From Ilumatobacteraceae bacterium (GTDB lineage: Bacteria; Actinomycetota; Acidimicrobiia; Acidimicrobiales; Ilumatobacteraceae), in NCBI GenBank assembly GCA_022843125.1, contig JALHOG010000024.1, positions 1 to 44,906 of the forward strand: a DNA stretch of 44,906 nt. The letters are read 5' to 3'. Shown one piece after another: positions 7,933 to 15,330 of this stretch (position 1 is the first letter of the stretch; every line of letters begins with the position of its first letter). Below the pieces are notes generated by a model. That model worked only from the letters and a program-made list of their open reading frames with translations. It did not search any database and was not told where the DNA came from. Position numbers and translations under genes: made by a program.

Positions 7933-9056
7933 CGAGCCGCCTCGTCGTGACCCCGCGCGCCAAACCCTCGATGACGGTGCGGGCGGGGGTGCCGTTCGTC
8001 GCGCTGCTCGTCGCGCTGGGTCTGGGCGCAGTGATCCTCGGCCTCACCGGCGCCGCTCCGCTGACGGTGTACCGGACCATGTTCGACGCGAGCCTCAACG
8101 GCGCCCGGGCGATCGAGCGCACCCTCACCTACGCGACCCCATTGATCCTCACGGGGCTCGCCGCCGCCGTCGCGTTCCGGATGAAGGCGTACAACATCGG
8201 CGCCGAAGGCCAGCTGTTCCTCGGCGCGATCGCGGCGAGCGGTCTCGCCCTGCAGCTCCCCGCCGGGACCCCCGCCGTATTGATGGTCGGAGCCATGCTG
8301 CTCGGCGGCGCGCTCGCCGGCGCGCTGTGGGCGGGCTTCGCCGCCGTTCCCAGAGCGTTCCTCGGCACCGACGAGATCATCACCACCCTGATGCTGAACT
8401 TCGTCGCGTTGGCGTTGATGAACTACCTGATCTTCGGGTCGTTCTCGTTCTGGCGCGACCCCACGCGCCCCGTGCCCCAGGGCAACACCATCCCCGACTC
8501 GGCCGCCATGCCGGTGATCTCGGGACGGCTCCACGTCGGGTTCGCGATCGCCGTCGCACTCGCGGTCCTGCTGTGGTGGGTGCTGAGGAACACCACGTTC
8601 GGGTTCCGGGTCCGCACGATCGGCGACTCGCCGAGAGCGGCACGCTACGCCGGGATCGGCGTCCCGTTCGCGACATTGGCGGTGCTCGCGATCTCCGGTG
8701 CGTTGGCCGGCGTCGCCGGCGCGATCGAGGTGTCCGGCGTGACCAACCGGCTCGACCCGAAGTCGCTCGCGATCGAGCTCGGTTACACCGGCATCGTCAT
8801 CGCCGCCGTGGCGCGACTCAACCCACTCGGCGTCGTGCCGGTCGCGATCTTCCTCGCAGCGATCGCCACGGCCGGTGGGTCGATGCAGTCGATCGGGGTC
8901 CGCGTCGAGGTGGTCGTGATGATGCAGGGCCTGATCTTCCTCAGCGTGACCGCCGGGGAGTTCTTCGTGACGAACCGGATCGGGTTGCGACCGGCCGGCC
9001 CGCCCGAACCCGCCGTGACCGCTGCGGCGGCCGACGCCCTGGAGGGCGCATCGTGA
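7929..9056 (+). CDS. ABC transporter permease (BPD_transp_2 family), nucleoside-type, first subunit
   Basis: A 375-residue polytopic membrane protein with about eight to ten hydrophobic segments. It has the EAA-like cytoplasmic stretch GFRVRTIGDSPRAARYAGI and the MKAYNIGAEGQLFLGAI motif typical of YufP-like permeases that pair with BMP lipoproteins. It overlaps the ATPase gene by four bases and the second permease gene by four bases (GTGA), so the transporter subunits are made together. The last 25 residues are a short soluble Ala/Pro-rich tail. Confidence 0.88.
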   Translation: MTSRLVVTPRAKPSMTVRAGVPFVALLVALGLGAVILGLTGAAPLTVYRTMFDASLNGARAIERTLTYATPLILTGLAAAVAFRMKAYNIGAEGQLFLGAIAASGLALQLPAGTPAVLMVGAMLLGGALAGALWAGFAAVPRAFLGTDEIITTLMLNFVALALMNYLIFGSFSFWRDPTRPVPQGNTIPDSAAMPVISGRLHVGFAIAVALAVLLWWVLRNTTFGFRVRTIGDSPRAARYAGIGVPFATLAVLAISGALAGVAGAIEVSGVTNRLDPKSLAIELGYTGIVIAAVARLNPLGVVPVAIFLAAIATAGGSMQSIGVRVEVVVMMQGLIFLSVTAGEFFVTNRIGLRPAGPPEPAVTAAAADALEGAS

Positions 9057-10000
9057 ACGACTCGGTGCTCGTCCTGTCGATCGCAAGCGCGCTCGTCGCC
9101 GGCACCCCGATCCTGCTGGCAGCGCTCGGCGAGATCATCACCGAACGGGCCGGCGTCATGAACCTCGGCGTCGAGGGGATGATGCTGATCGGGGCGGTCG
9201 TCGGCTTCTGGTGCGGCGTGAGCACCGGGAGCTTGACGCTCTCGCTGGTCGTCGGCGGGTTGGCAGGCGCTGCACTGTCGCTCGTCCACGCGGTGCTGGC
9301 GATCACCCTACGCGTCAACCAGACGGTCTCCGGGTTGTCGCTCGTGATCCTCGGGAGCGGACTCTCGGCGTTCCTGGGGGCAGCCGGGGAGACCTCGCTG
9401 CTCGAGCGGGCGAACGGCGTCGACGTCGACCCGCTCCTCCCCGCCGCGCTGCGCGACCTCCCGGTCGTCGGCCCGATCCTGTTCGGCCATGACGTCGTCG
9501 TGTACGTCACGGTGCTCCTCGTCGCGGTCGCCGGGCGGGTGCTCTACCGCTCGGCCCCAGGGCTCTCGTTACGAGCCGTCGGCGAGGATCCGGCCGCCGC
9601 CGACGCCGCCGGGCTGCATGTGGTGCGCATGCGCTACCTGGCCACCGCGATCGGGGGGTTCGGCGCCGGGGTGGGTGGCGCGTACTTGGTGATCGCCGTG
9701 CTCGGCACCTGGCAGACCGGGATGACGGCCGGTGCCGGCTGGATCGCGGTGGCGCTCGTGATCCTGGCCGGATGGCGCCCGTGGCTCGCGCTCGTCGGCG
9801 CCTATGCGTTCGGTGCGCTGCGAGGGCTCGGGTTCACCTTGCAGATCGCCCAGGTCAGCATCCCGAGCGACTTCCTCACGATGATCCCGTTCATCGCGGC
9901 CTACATCGTGGTGGTGGCCGTGAGCGCCAGCCCGACGCGCGCCCGCAAGGTCGCCGCCCCCGCCGCACTCGGAGTCCCGTACCACCGCGAGGAACGCTGA
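9053..10000 (+). CDS. ABC transporter permease (BPD_transp_2 family), nucleoside-type, second subunit
   Basis: A 315-residue polytopic membrane protein of the YufQ-like branch, with the conserved N-terminal signature TPILLAALGEIITERAGVMNLGVEGMMLIGA and the coupling-loop stretch LSLRAVGEDPAAADAAGLHV. GTG 9053 is chosen because it overlaps the preceding stop and the membrane homology starts at once. It forms the heterodimeric channel with the upstream permease. The gene is the last of the locus and is followed by a strong hairpin. Confidence 0.88.
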   Translation: MNDSVLVLSIASALVAGTPILLAALGEIITERAGVMNLGVEGMMLIGAVVGFWCGVSTGSLTLSLVVGGLAGAALSLVHAVLAITLRVNQTVSGLSLVILGSGLSAFLGAAGETSLLERANGVDVDPLLPAALRDLPVVGPILFGHDVVVYVTVLLVAVAGRVLYRSAPGLSLRAVGEDPAAADAAGLHVVRMRYLATAIGGFGAGVGGAYLVIAVLGTWQTGMTAGAGWIAVALVILAGWRPWLALVGAYAFGALRGLGFTLQIAQVSIPSDFLTMIPFIAAYIVVVAVSASPTRARKVAAPAALGVPYHREER

Positions 10001-10025
10001 CCCAGCGAGCGTCCGGGCCGTCCGC

Positions 10026-10063
10026 GCACGGGCCCGGCCGTCGGATGACGGCCGGGCCCGTGC
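10026..10063. terminator. Perfect 17-bp hairpin between convergent genes
   Basis: Arms 10026-10042 and 10047-10063 (GCACGGGCCCGGCCGTC and its exact complement) flank a GGAT loop. There is no T-run, as is common for terminators in GC-rich actinomycetes. It lies 26 bases after the permease stop on the + strand and 17 bases after the membrane-protein stop on the - strand, so it can serve both. Confidence 0.8.
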
Positions 10064-10079
10064 AGGACTACCGAGCAGG

Positions 10080-10646
10080 TCAGGGTTCGTCGGCGGCGTC
10101 GGTCGGGTTCCAGAGCAGGCCGAGGAACAGGCCGTAGATCAGGTGCCAGATCAGGATCCCGAACGGCAGCTTCCAGCCGTCGGGGCCGTCGAACAGGAAC
10201 AGGCCGTAGCCCTGCTCCGGGACGTACGCGTACGGCACGAGCAGGCCGGCGCTGATGATCGTCATGATCACGCCGTACAGCAGGCCGCGGGCGATGTTGT
10301 TCTTGACCCACCTGGCGACGTCCTCGCGAAACAGCACTCCCCACAGCACTGCGAACACGATCCCGTTGATGAAGTGCAACGAGTGACCCATGAAGAACGA
10401 GTCGGACGTCACGGCGAAGCCCTCGTTGACCGCCGTGGCGTTGAAGCCGTCGGCGATCGTCGAGGCCAGGATGCCGTTGTAGAGCGGCCACGGCAGCACG
10501 GGCAGACCGACGGCCGGGAAGACGTACCCGAAGTACGTCCCGAGTTGGGTGGCGATGACGCCGACGACGATCAGGCTGAGAATGGGCTTGGTGTCGACCC
10601 ATTCCTGCCAGCGACGCGACGGCGTGCCGGGACGTGCGTATGACAT
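10080..10646 (-). CDS. Small polytopic membrane protein of unknown function
   Basis: A 188-residue protein with about five hydrophobic segments (for example LSLIVVGVIATQLGTYFGYVF, FINGIVFAVLWGVLF, LLYGVIMTIISAGLLVPYAYV and FGILIWHLIYGLFLGLLW). Conserved-looking polar residues sit in or near membrane segments (GHSLHFINGI, IWHLIYG), with several histidines that could bind metal or haem; this is only an impression. I do not recognise the family. A GGGGG Shine-Dalgarno lies close before the ATG. Upstream are overlapping palindromes (10664-10710), so it is probably regulated on its own. It does not share an operon with the citryl-CoA-lyase-like gene, since a 128-base gap and the palindrome separate them. 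Confidence 0.7.
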   Translation of the reverse strand: MSYARPGTPSRRWQEWVDTKPILSLIVVGVIATQLGTYFGYVFPAVGLPVLPWPLYNGILASTIADGFNATAVNEGFAVTSDSFFMGHSLHFINGIVFAVLWGVLFREDVARWVKNNIARGLLYGVIMTIISAGLLVPYAYVPEQGYGLFLFDGPDGWKLPFGILIWHLIYGLFLGLLWNPTDAADEP

Positions 10647-10674
10647 GTGTGTACCCCCATCTGAGTGGAACGTT

Positions 10675-10710
10675 TGTCCACTGTGCGGCCAAAGTACCGC
10701 ACAGTGGACA
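10675..10710. promoter_or_regulatory. 14-bp inverted repeat with 8-bp spacer; operator or terminator/attenuator
   Basis: TGTCCACTGTGCGG (10675-10688) and its exact complement (10697-10710) flank an 8-base spacer. A further AGTGGA (10664-10669) can pair with the TCCACT at 10677-10682, so the - strand transcript could form either of two hairpins just ahead of the ribosome site of the gene at 10646. It could be an operator, an attenuator, or a terminator for the operon that ends at 10775. Only the symmetry is seen directly. Confidence 0.6.
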
Positions 10711-10774
10711 TTCGCCGTGTTATCCGGCCCGTGCTAGGCCGCATCCGCTGCTGCGGACTCCCTGATCCCGACGG

Positions 10775-11572
10775 TCAGCCCGGCGGCCGGTAGTCGGTGT
10801 TGCGATCGACGTTCATGTAGATGTCGTTCCCGATCGGGTCGACGAGCTCCTCGGCGAGCTGGCCGAGCAGGCCGGCGCAGCGCGCCAGCAGCGCCGCCCC
10901 TCGAGTCACCCCGAGCGGGAAGTCGATGTCGGCGAGCACGGCCCCGCACACACCGGCACCGTTGAGCGGGAGGTGCCGGCCGAGCACGTCGGGAGCCACC
11001 CGCCCGATCGCCTCGAACAGCGCGAGGTGGGGCCCGAACACATCGTGCTCGCGCGCCAGCTCGAACAGCCGCGGCGTCCGCGGATCGCCCTGCTTGTGCA
11101 CGGGGTGGCCGAGCCCGGGCACGAAGCGCCCGGCGGCCTTGGTGTCGGCGACCACGCGGCGGGCGACGGCGTCCCAGCCGGCCTCGTCCACCGGCAACTC
11201 GTCGAGGCCGTCGAGCACGCCGTGCAGGAAGTTGGCGGAGTCCTCCGTGACTCCGAGAAAGCGCGATCCGCCGCCGAGCAGCCCGGCGGCGACGGCGCCC
11301 TGCAGCGAGTCGGGCGCGCTGAGCAGCGTGACGCGCGCCGCGATCGCGGTGGGCGTGAACCCGTGGTCGGCGAGCGCGACGAGCACCGCTTCGAACAGCG
11401 CCCGCTGCCCCTCGGTCGGCCGGCGCTTGGTGACCATCCAGTAGGCGAGCTCGCCGAACGTGATCCGGCCGAGCAGCTCACCGGCGAGGTCGTGGCCGAG
11501 CAGCCAGATGTGATCGGCGTCGGACGCGCCGAGCCCGGTCCGGTACGTCGGTCGTTCGGTCTGGGGTTCCAT
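10775..11572 (-). CDS. Citrate-synthase-fold lyase, citryl-CoA lyase-like
   Basis: A 265-residue protein, shorter than citrate synthase (about 380-430) and matching the short citryl-CoA lyase type. Features are AAGLLGGGSRFLG, the catalytic-His loop GLGHPVHKQGDPRTPRLFEL, and the late ADIDFPLGVTRG segment that holds the catalytic Asp. Such enzymes cleave or form (2-substituted) citryl-CoA or related 3-hydroxyacyl-CoA thioesters. The ATG at 11572 has GGAGGA four bases upstream; a GTG at 11587 would overlap the CoA-transferase stop (GTGA) and is the alternative. Pairing with a CaiB/BaiF CoA-transferase suggests that the partner makes the CoA thioester that this enzyme then cleaves. The true substrate is unknown. 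Confidence 0.78.
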   Translation of the reverse strand: MEPQTERPTYRTGLGASDADHIWLLGHDLAGELLGRITFGELAYWMVTKRRPTEGQRALFEAVLVALADHGFTPTAIAARVTLLSAPDSLQGAVAAGLLGGGSRFLGVTEDSANFLHGVLDGLDELPVDEAGWDAVARRVVADTKAAGRFVPGLGHPVHKQGDPRTPRLFELAREHDVFGPHLALFEAIGRVAPDVLGRHLPLNGAGVCGAVLADIDFPLGVTRGAALLARCAGLLGQLAEELVDPIGNDIYMNVDRNTDYRPPG

Positions 11573-11583
11573 CGGGTCCTCCG

Positions 11584-12783
11584 TCACGCCGGCCCCGAGA
11601 GCCAGTCGCGGATGCTGTCGGTGTGCTCGCCCAGCTCGGGCGGCGGCGAGTGGTACGCCGGCTCGGCGGCGCTGAACGTGATCGGGTTGCGGATCAGATC
11701 GACGGCCCGGTCGCCCTCCCCCACCGTCACGCGCGGCGCGAGGCCGAGCTGCTCGGCGAGCGCGACACCCTCGGCGATCGAGTTGATCGGCCCGCACGGC
11801 ACGCCCGCCCTGTTGAGCTCGATGAAGAGGTCGTCGGCCGACCAGACGGCCAGCCGTTCGAGCAGGATCGGGTGGAGCAGGTCGCGGTTCGCGGTGCGGT
11901 CGGCGTTCAGTCGGAAGCGGTCGTCGTCGGCGACCTCCGGGATCTCGAGCACCCGACACAGCGCCTGGAACTGGCGGTCGTTGGCGGCGGCGATGATGAC
12001 GTCGCGGTCCTTCGTGGGCATCGGCTGGTACGGGTAGACGCTCGGGTGGGCGTTGCCCATGCGCGTCGGCACGACGCCCGCAGCGGTGTACGCGGCGGTG
12101 TGGTTGACGAGCCCCGACATCGCCGACGACAGCAGGTTGACCTCGACGTGCTGCCCCGCACCGGTCTCCCGGCGCTGGTTGAGCGCAGCCAACACACCGA
12201 TCGTGCCGTGCATCCCGGTCATCACGTCGAACAGCGCGATACCCGCCCGGTACGGCGGCCCGTCGGGTTCGCCCGTCAGGCTCATCAGGCCCGACACGGC
12301 CTGGACGACGAGGTCGTACCCGGGGATCCACGCCCCCTCGGCCGTCCCGAACCCGCTGATCGACAGGTACACCAGCGCCGGGTTGATCCGGGCCGCCGAC
12401 TCGTAGTCGAGGCCGAACTTCGCGAGGCCGCCCGGCTTGAAGTTCTCGATCACGACGTCGCTGCGCCGGAACAGCTCGTGCACGAGCGCGACGTCGTCGG
12501 GGTCCTTGAAGTCGAGCACGATCGACTGCTTGTTGCGGTTGATCGACATGTAGTACGTCGACACGCCGTCGCGCTCGGGCGGCATCCACGTGCGGGTGTC
12601 GTCGCCGCCGGGGCTCTCGACCTTGATCACGGTCGCTCCGAGATCGGCGAGCAGCATCGACGCGTACGGCCCGGCCAGGACGCGCGAGAGATCGGCGACG
12701 ATCAGCCCGTCGAGCGGGCCGCGCCGGCACGGTTCACCGGCGTGATCGGGGGTTGCTTCCGGCTGGGGGGATGCAGCGGTCAT
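11584..12783 (-). CDS. CaiB/BaiF family (class III) CoA-transferase
   Basis: A 399-residue protein with the full-length CoA_transf_3 fold: LDGLIVADLSRVLAGPYASMLLADLGATVIKVE at the N-terminus, RNKQSIVLD, the nucleophilic Asp in GYDLVVQAVSGLMSLTG, and GVPCGPINSI near the C-terminus. It moves CoA between carboxylic acids, probably from succinyl-CoA or an acyl-CoA product to a dicarboxylic or hydroxy acid. The first 26 residues are a poorly conserved tail. The ATG has GGAAAG about eight bases upstream. The gene is divergent from the IclR regulator with only 30 bases between the start codons, and it precedes the lyase gene. Together they form a small regulated catabolic unit. Confidence 0.88.
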   Translation of the reverse strand: MTAASPQPEATPDHAGEPCRRGPLDGLIVADLSRVLAGPYASMLLADLGATVIKVESPGGDDTRTWMPPERDGVSTYYMSINRNKQSIVLDFKDPDDVALVHELFRRSDVVIENFKPGGLAKFGLDYESAARINPALVYLSISGFGTAEGAWIPGYDLVVQAVSGLMSLTGEPDGPPYRAGIALFDVMTGMHGTIGVLAALNQRRETGAGQHVEVNLLSSAMSGLVNHTAAYTAAGVVPTRMGNAHPSVYPYQPMPTKDRDVIIAAANDRQFQALCRVLEIPEVADDDRFRLNADRTANRDLLHPILLERLAVWSADDLFIELNRAGVPCGPINSIAEGVALAEQLGLAPRVTVGEGDRAVDLIRNPITFSAAEPAYHSPPPELGEHTDSIRDWLSGPA

Positions 12784-12813
12784 GATGGTCGCTTTCCGAC
12801 GAACGAGGTGACG

Positions 12814-13668
12814 ATGGGACGAGGGCAGTCTGGACGGGGTGACGGCGACTTCGTCGAGGCGCTCGCCCGCGGGCTGGACGTCATCAAGGCGTTCGGGCCG
12901 ACGGCGCTCGAGCTGACCGTGAGCGAGGTCGCCGCCCGCACCGGCCTGGCCCGACCGACGGCGCGCCGACTCCTCCTCACGCTCGAGCAGCTCGGGTACG
13001 TGCGGTCGGTCAACGGCGTGTTCTCGCTCACCACGCGCACGCTGGAGCTCGGCACCTCGTACATCAGCGCGCTCGGGATGTGGGAGATCGCACGCCCACA
13101 CCTGACGCAACTCGTGTCGCGTACCGGCGAGTCGAGCTCGATGTCGCAGCTCGACGGCAGCGACATCGTGTACACGGCTCGCGTACCGGTTGCGAAGATC
13201 ATCGCCTTCTCCGTGCGGATCGGCACCCTGTTCCCCGCGATCGCCACCTCGATGGGGCGGGTGCTGCTCGCCGACAAGTCGGCCGACGAGCTCGACGAGG
13301 TGCTGGCCACGCCGTCGCGGTCGGGCATCATCCCGCGCGTCACCCCCACCCCCGCCGAGCTCGACGAGTCGCTCGGGCTGATCCGCGAACGCGGCTGGGC
13401 GATGTCGGACGAGATGCTGTCGGTCGGGATCCGGTCGATCGCCGCCCCGGTGCGCGACGCCACCGGCCGCACGGCGGCGGCGATGAACGTCACCGTGCAC
13501 GCCGCGGAGACGTCGATCGAGCACCTCACCACCGAGTACCTGCCGCTCCTGCTCGAGACGGCGACGGCGGTGTCGGAGGAGTGGTCGAACCTGTCGATGC
13601 TCCCGATCGCACCGGAGCAGCCGAGCGCGGAGATGCCGGTGCGCCGCGCGCCCCGACAGGGCGACTGA
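12814..13668 (+). CDS. IclR-family transcriptional regulator (PcaR/PobR-like)
   Basis: A 284-residue regulator with an N-terminal winged helix (LTVSEVAARTGLARPTARRLLLTLEQLGYV) and a C-terminal ligand-binding IclR domain (IAFSVRIGTLFPAIATSMGRVLLA through SIAAPVRDATGRTAAAMNVTV). The opening FVEALARGLDVIKAF and the IGTLFPA segment are typical of the beta-ketoadipate-pathway subgroup that responds to aromatic or dicarboxylic acids. GAGG lies five bases before the ATG. It is divergent from the CoA-transferase/lyase pair and very likely controls it. The final 25 residues are a Pro/Arg-rich tail not needed for the fold. Confidence 0.88.
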   Translation: MGRGQSGRGDGDFVEALARGLDVIKAFGPTALELTVSEVAARTGLARPTARRLLLTLEQLGYVRSVNGVFSLTTRTLELGTSYISALGMWEIARPHLTQLVSRTGESSSMSQLDGSDIVYTARVPVAKIIAFSVRIGTLFPAIATSMGRVLLADKSADELDEVLATPSRSGIIPRVTPTPAELDESLGLIRERGWAMSDEMLSVGIRSIAAPVRDATGRTAAAMNVTVHAAETSIEHLTTEYLPLLLETATAVSEEWSNLSMLPIAPEQPSAEMPVRRAPRQGD

Positions 13669-13689
13669 AAGCGCTCCGGACGGATCACG

Positions 13690-14232
13690 TCAGCGATACA
13701 TGTTGTTGCCGGTGCGATCCCCGGCGAGCCAGCGCCGCAACGTCTCGTGCGCGTCGTGCTGGCGGATCTCGGCGATCCGGTCGGCCTCGGGCACGTCGAC
13801 GGTGAACTCGAGCAGCATCCCGTTGGGATCCTCGGTGTAGAGCGATCGGCAGTATCCGTGCTCGAGCACGTACGTGCCTTCCGGCTTCCAGTTCGCCTCC
13901 TGCAATCGGCGCTCGAGCTCGGCCTGCGCCTCGGCGTCGACCTTGAGCGCCACGTGCCGGAACGGCGACGGCACCAGCACCGGGTCGAACAACTGCTGGT
14001 CGGCCTCGTCGGCGAACTGGAAGAACGCGAGGGCGCTGCCGTCGGCGAGCCCGAAGAACGTGTGGCAGTAGACCCGCAGCGCACCGAACAGCTCGTCGGC
14101 CTCCGACCACGTGGCGAGCAGCGGGAAGCCGAGGATGTCCTCGTAGAACGCGCGGGTCGCCTCCTGGTCCTTGGTGACGTAAGCGGTGTGGTGGAGCCGC
14201 TGTGCGAGCGGCGTCCGCGTGACGGTGGACAT
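13690..14232 (-). CDS. VOC (glyoxalase/extradiol dioxygenase) superfamily protein
   Basis: A 180-residue protein with the paired beta-alpha-beta-beta-beta modules of the VOC fold. Likely metal ligands are His in RLHHTAYV, His in FRHVALKV and Glu in GMLLEFTV. This module is shared by glyoxalases, extradiol-type dioxygenases, epimerases and fosfomycin-resistance enzymes, so the reaction is open. An excellent AGGAGGG ribosome site precedes the ATG. It is convergent with the IclR gene (21-base gap) and divergent from the alpha/beta hydrolase. The 5' leader carries three copies of a 15-bp tandem repeat. A link with the CoA-transferase/lyase unit is possible from proximity only. Confidence 0.8.
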   Translation of the reverse strand: MSTVTRTPLAQRLHHTAYVTKDQEATRAFYEDILGFPLLATWSEADELFGALRVYCHTFFGLADGSALAFFQFADEADQQLFDPVLVPSPFRHVALKVDAEAQAELERRLQEANWKPEGTYVLEHGYCRSLYTEDPNGMLLEFTVDVPEADRIAEIRQHDAHETLRRWLAGDRTGNNMYR

Positions 14233-14246
14233 CGTCCCTCCTGAGA

Positions 14247-14291
14247 TGAGCTGTGCCTGAGTGAGCTGTGCCTGAATGAGCTGTGCTGAGC
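14247..14291. repeat. 15-bp tandem repeat x3 in the VOC gene leader
   Basis: TGAGCTGTGCCTGAG, TGAGCTGTGCCTGAA and a third diverged copy starting at 14277 follow each other directly, 14 bases upstream of the VOC start codon. The repeat may be a regulatory site array or a replication-slippage product. Confidence 0.65.
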
Positions 14292-14439
14292 GTGCTGTGC
14301 GTGTCGACGAACGCTGCTGACCGTTCTACGGACAGTCGACCGCAGGGCGTACAGTACCGACGCAAGCACGGCGTCTCCACTCGTGCGGTCCGCAGAGGCG
14401 AACACCCGGCACGCCGGCCCGCTGTGTGAAGATCGCGGC

Positions 14440-15315
14440 ATGAGCGCGCAGCAGTCCTCGTTCATCTCCGCCGCGGACGGCACGGAGATCGCCACCTACG
14501 CCTGGACCGCGGTGGACGGCGCCCCTCGCGGCGCCGTCCAGATCGCGCACGGTCTGGCCGAGCACGGTGAGCGCTACGACCGGTTCGCGAACGCTCTGAA
14601 CCGGGCTGGGTTGCTGGCGTTCGCCACCGACCATCGCGGTCATGGCCGGACCGGCGGCGATCACCTCGGCCACTTCGGTGAGGCGGGCTTCGACGGCCTG
14701 ATCGCCGACGTCGCCCAGTACGGCGCGGTGATCGCGGCGGACCACGCCGGACTCCCCACGTTCCTCCTCGGCCACTCGATGGGTTCGTTCGCGTCACAGT
14801 CGGTGATCATCGACCACGGCGAGCAGTACGCCGGCGTGGTCCTGTCCGGTTCCACGGCGCTCGACGTGCTCGCCGCGAACATGGCGCAGGCCCCGACCGA
14901 CGGGCCGGCCGGGTTGGAGGCGTTCAACGCCGGGTTCGAGCACCGCACCGGGTACGAGTGGCTGTCTCGGGACGAGGCCGAGGTCGACGCCTACGTCGCC
15001 GACCCGTGGTGCGGGTTCGACGTCCCGGCCGAGACGATCCCCTCGCTGTTCGGCCACGCCGACCGCCTCGCCGATCCGGCCGTGCTCGCGACCATCCGCC
15101 CCGACCTCCCCGTCCTCGTCACGTCGGGCAGCGACGATCCGCTCGCTGCCGGCGGCCAGCTGATCGAGCTGCTGGGCCAGCGCTACCGCGACGCGGGTCT
15201 CGCAGACGTGACCGTCACCATCTATCCCGGCGGTCGGCACGAGATCCTCAACGAGACGAATCGGGACGAGGTCACCCGCGACATCATCGACTGGCTCGGC
15301 AGCCGTGCCGGCTGA
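14440..15315 (+). CDS. Alpha/beta hydrolase, monoacylglycerol lipase/lysophospholipase-like
   Basis: A 291-residue cytosolic hydrolase of the Hydrolase_4 (serine aminopeptidase S33-like) family. The nucleophile elbow is GHSMGS, the oxyanion and lid-entry signature is AHGLAEHGERY, the acid is in TSGSDDPL, and the His is in GGRHEILNE. The ATG at 14440 is chosen because homology starts about ten residues later (ADGTEIATYAW); an in-frame upstream ATG at 14383 would add 19 unconserved residues. Substrates are expected to be acyl esters. It is 15 bases upstream of the KDPG aldolase gene, so the three genes to 16945 are probably one transcript, though their reactions have no obvious link. Confidence 0.83.
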   Translation: MSAQQSSFISAADGTEIATYAWTAVDGAPRGAVQIAHGLAEHGERYDRFANALNRAGLLAFATDHRGHGRTGGDHLGHFGEAGFDGLIADVAQYGAVIAADHAGLPTFLLGHSMGSFASQSVIIDHGEQYAGVVLSGSTALDVLAANMAQAPTDGPAGLEAFNAGFEHRTGYEWLSRDEAEVDAYVADPWCGFDVPAETIPSLFGHADRLADPAVLATIRPDLPVLVTSGSDDPLAAGGQLIELLGQRYRDAGLADVTVTIYPGGRHEILNETNRDEVTRDIIDWLGSRAG

Positions 15316-15330
15316 GGCCCGGGGGATCCG

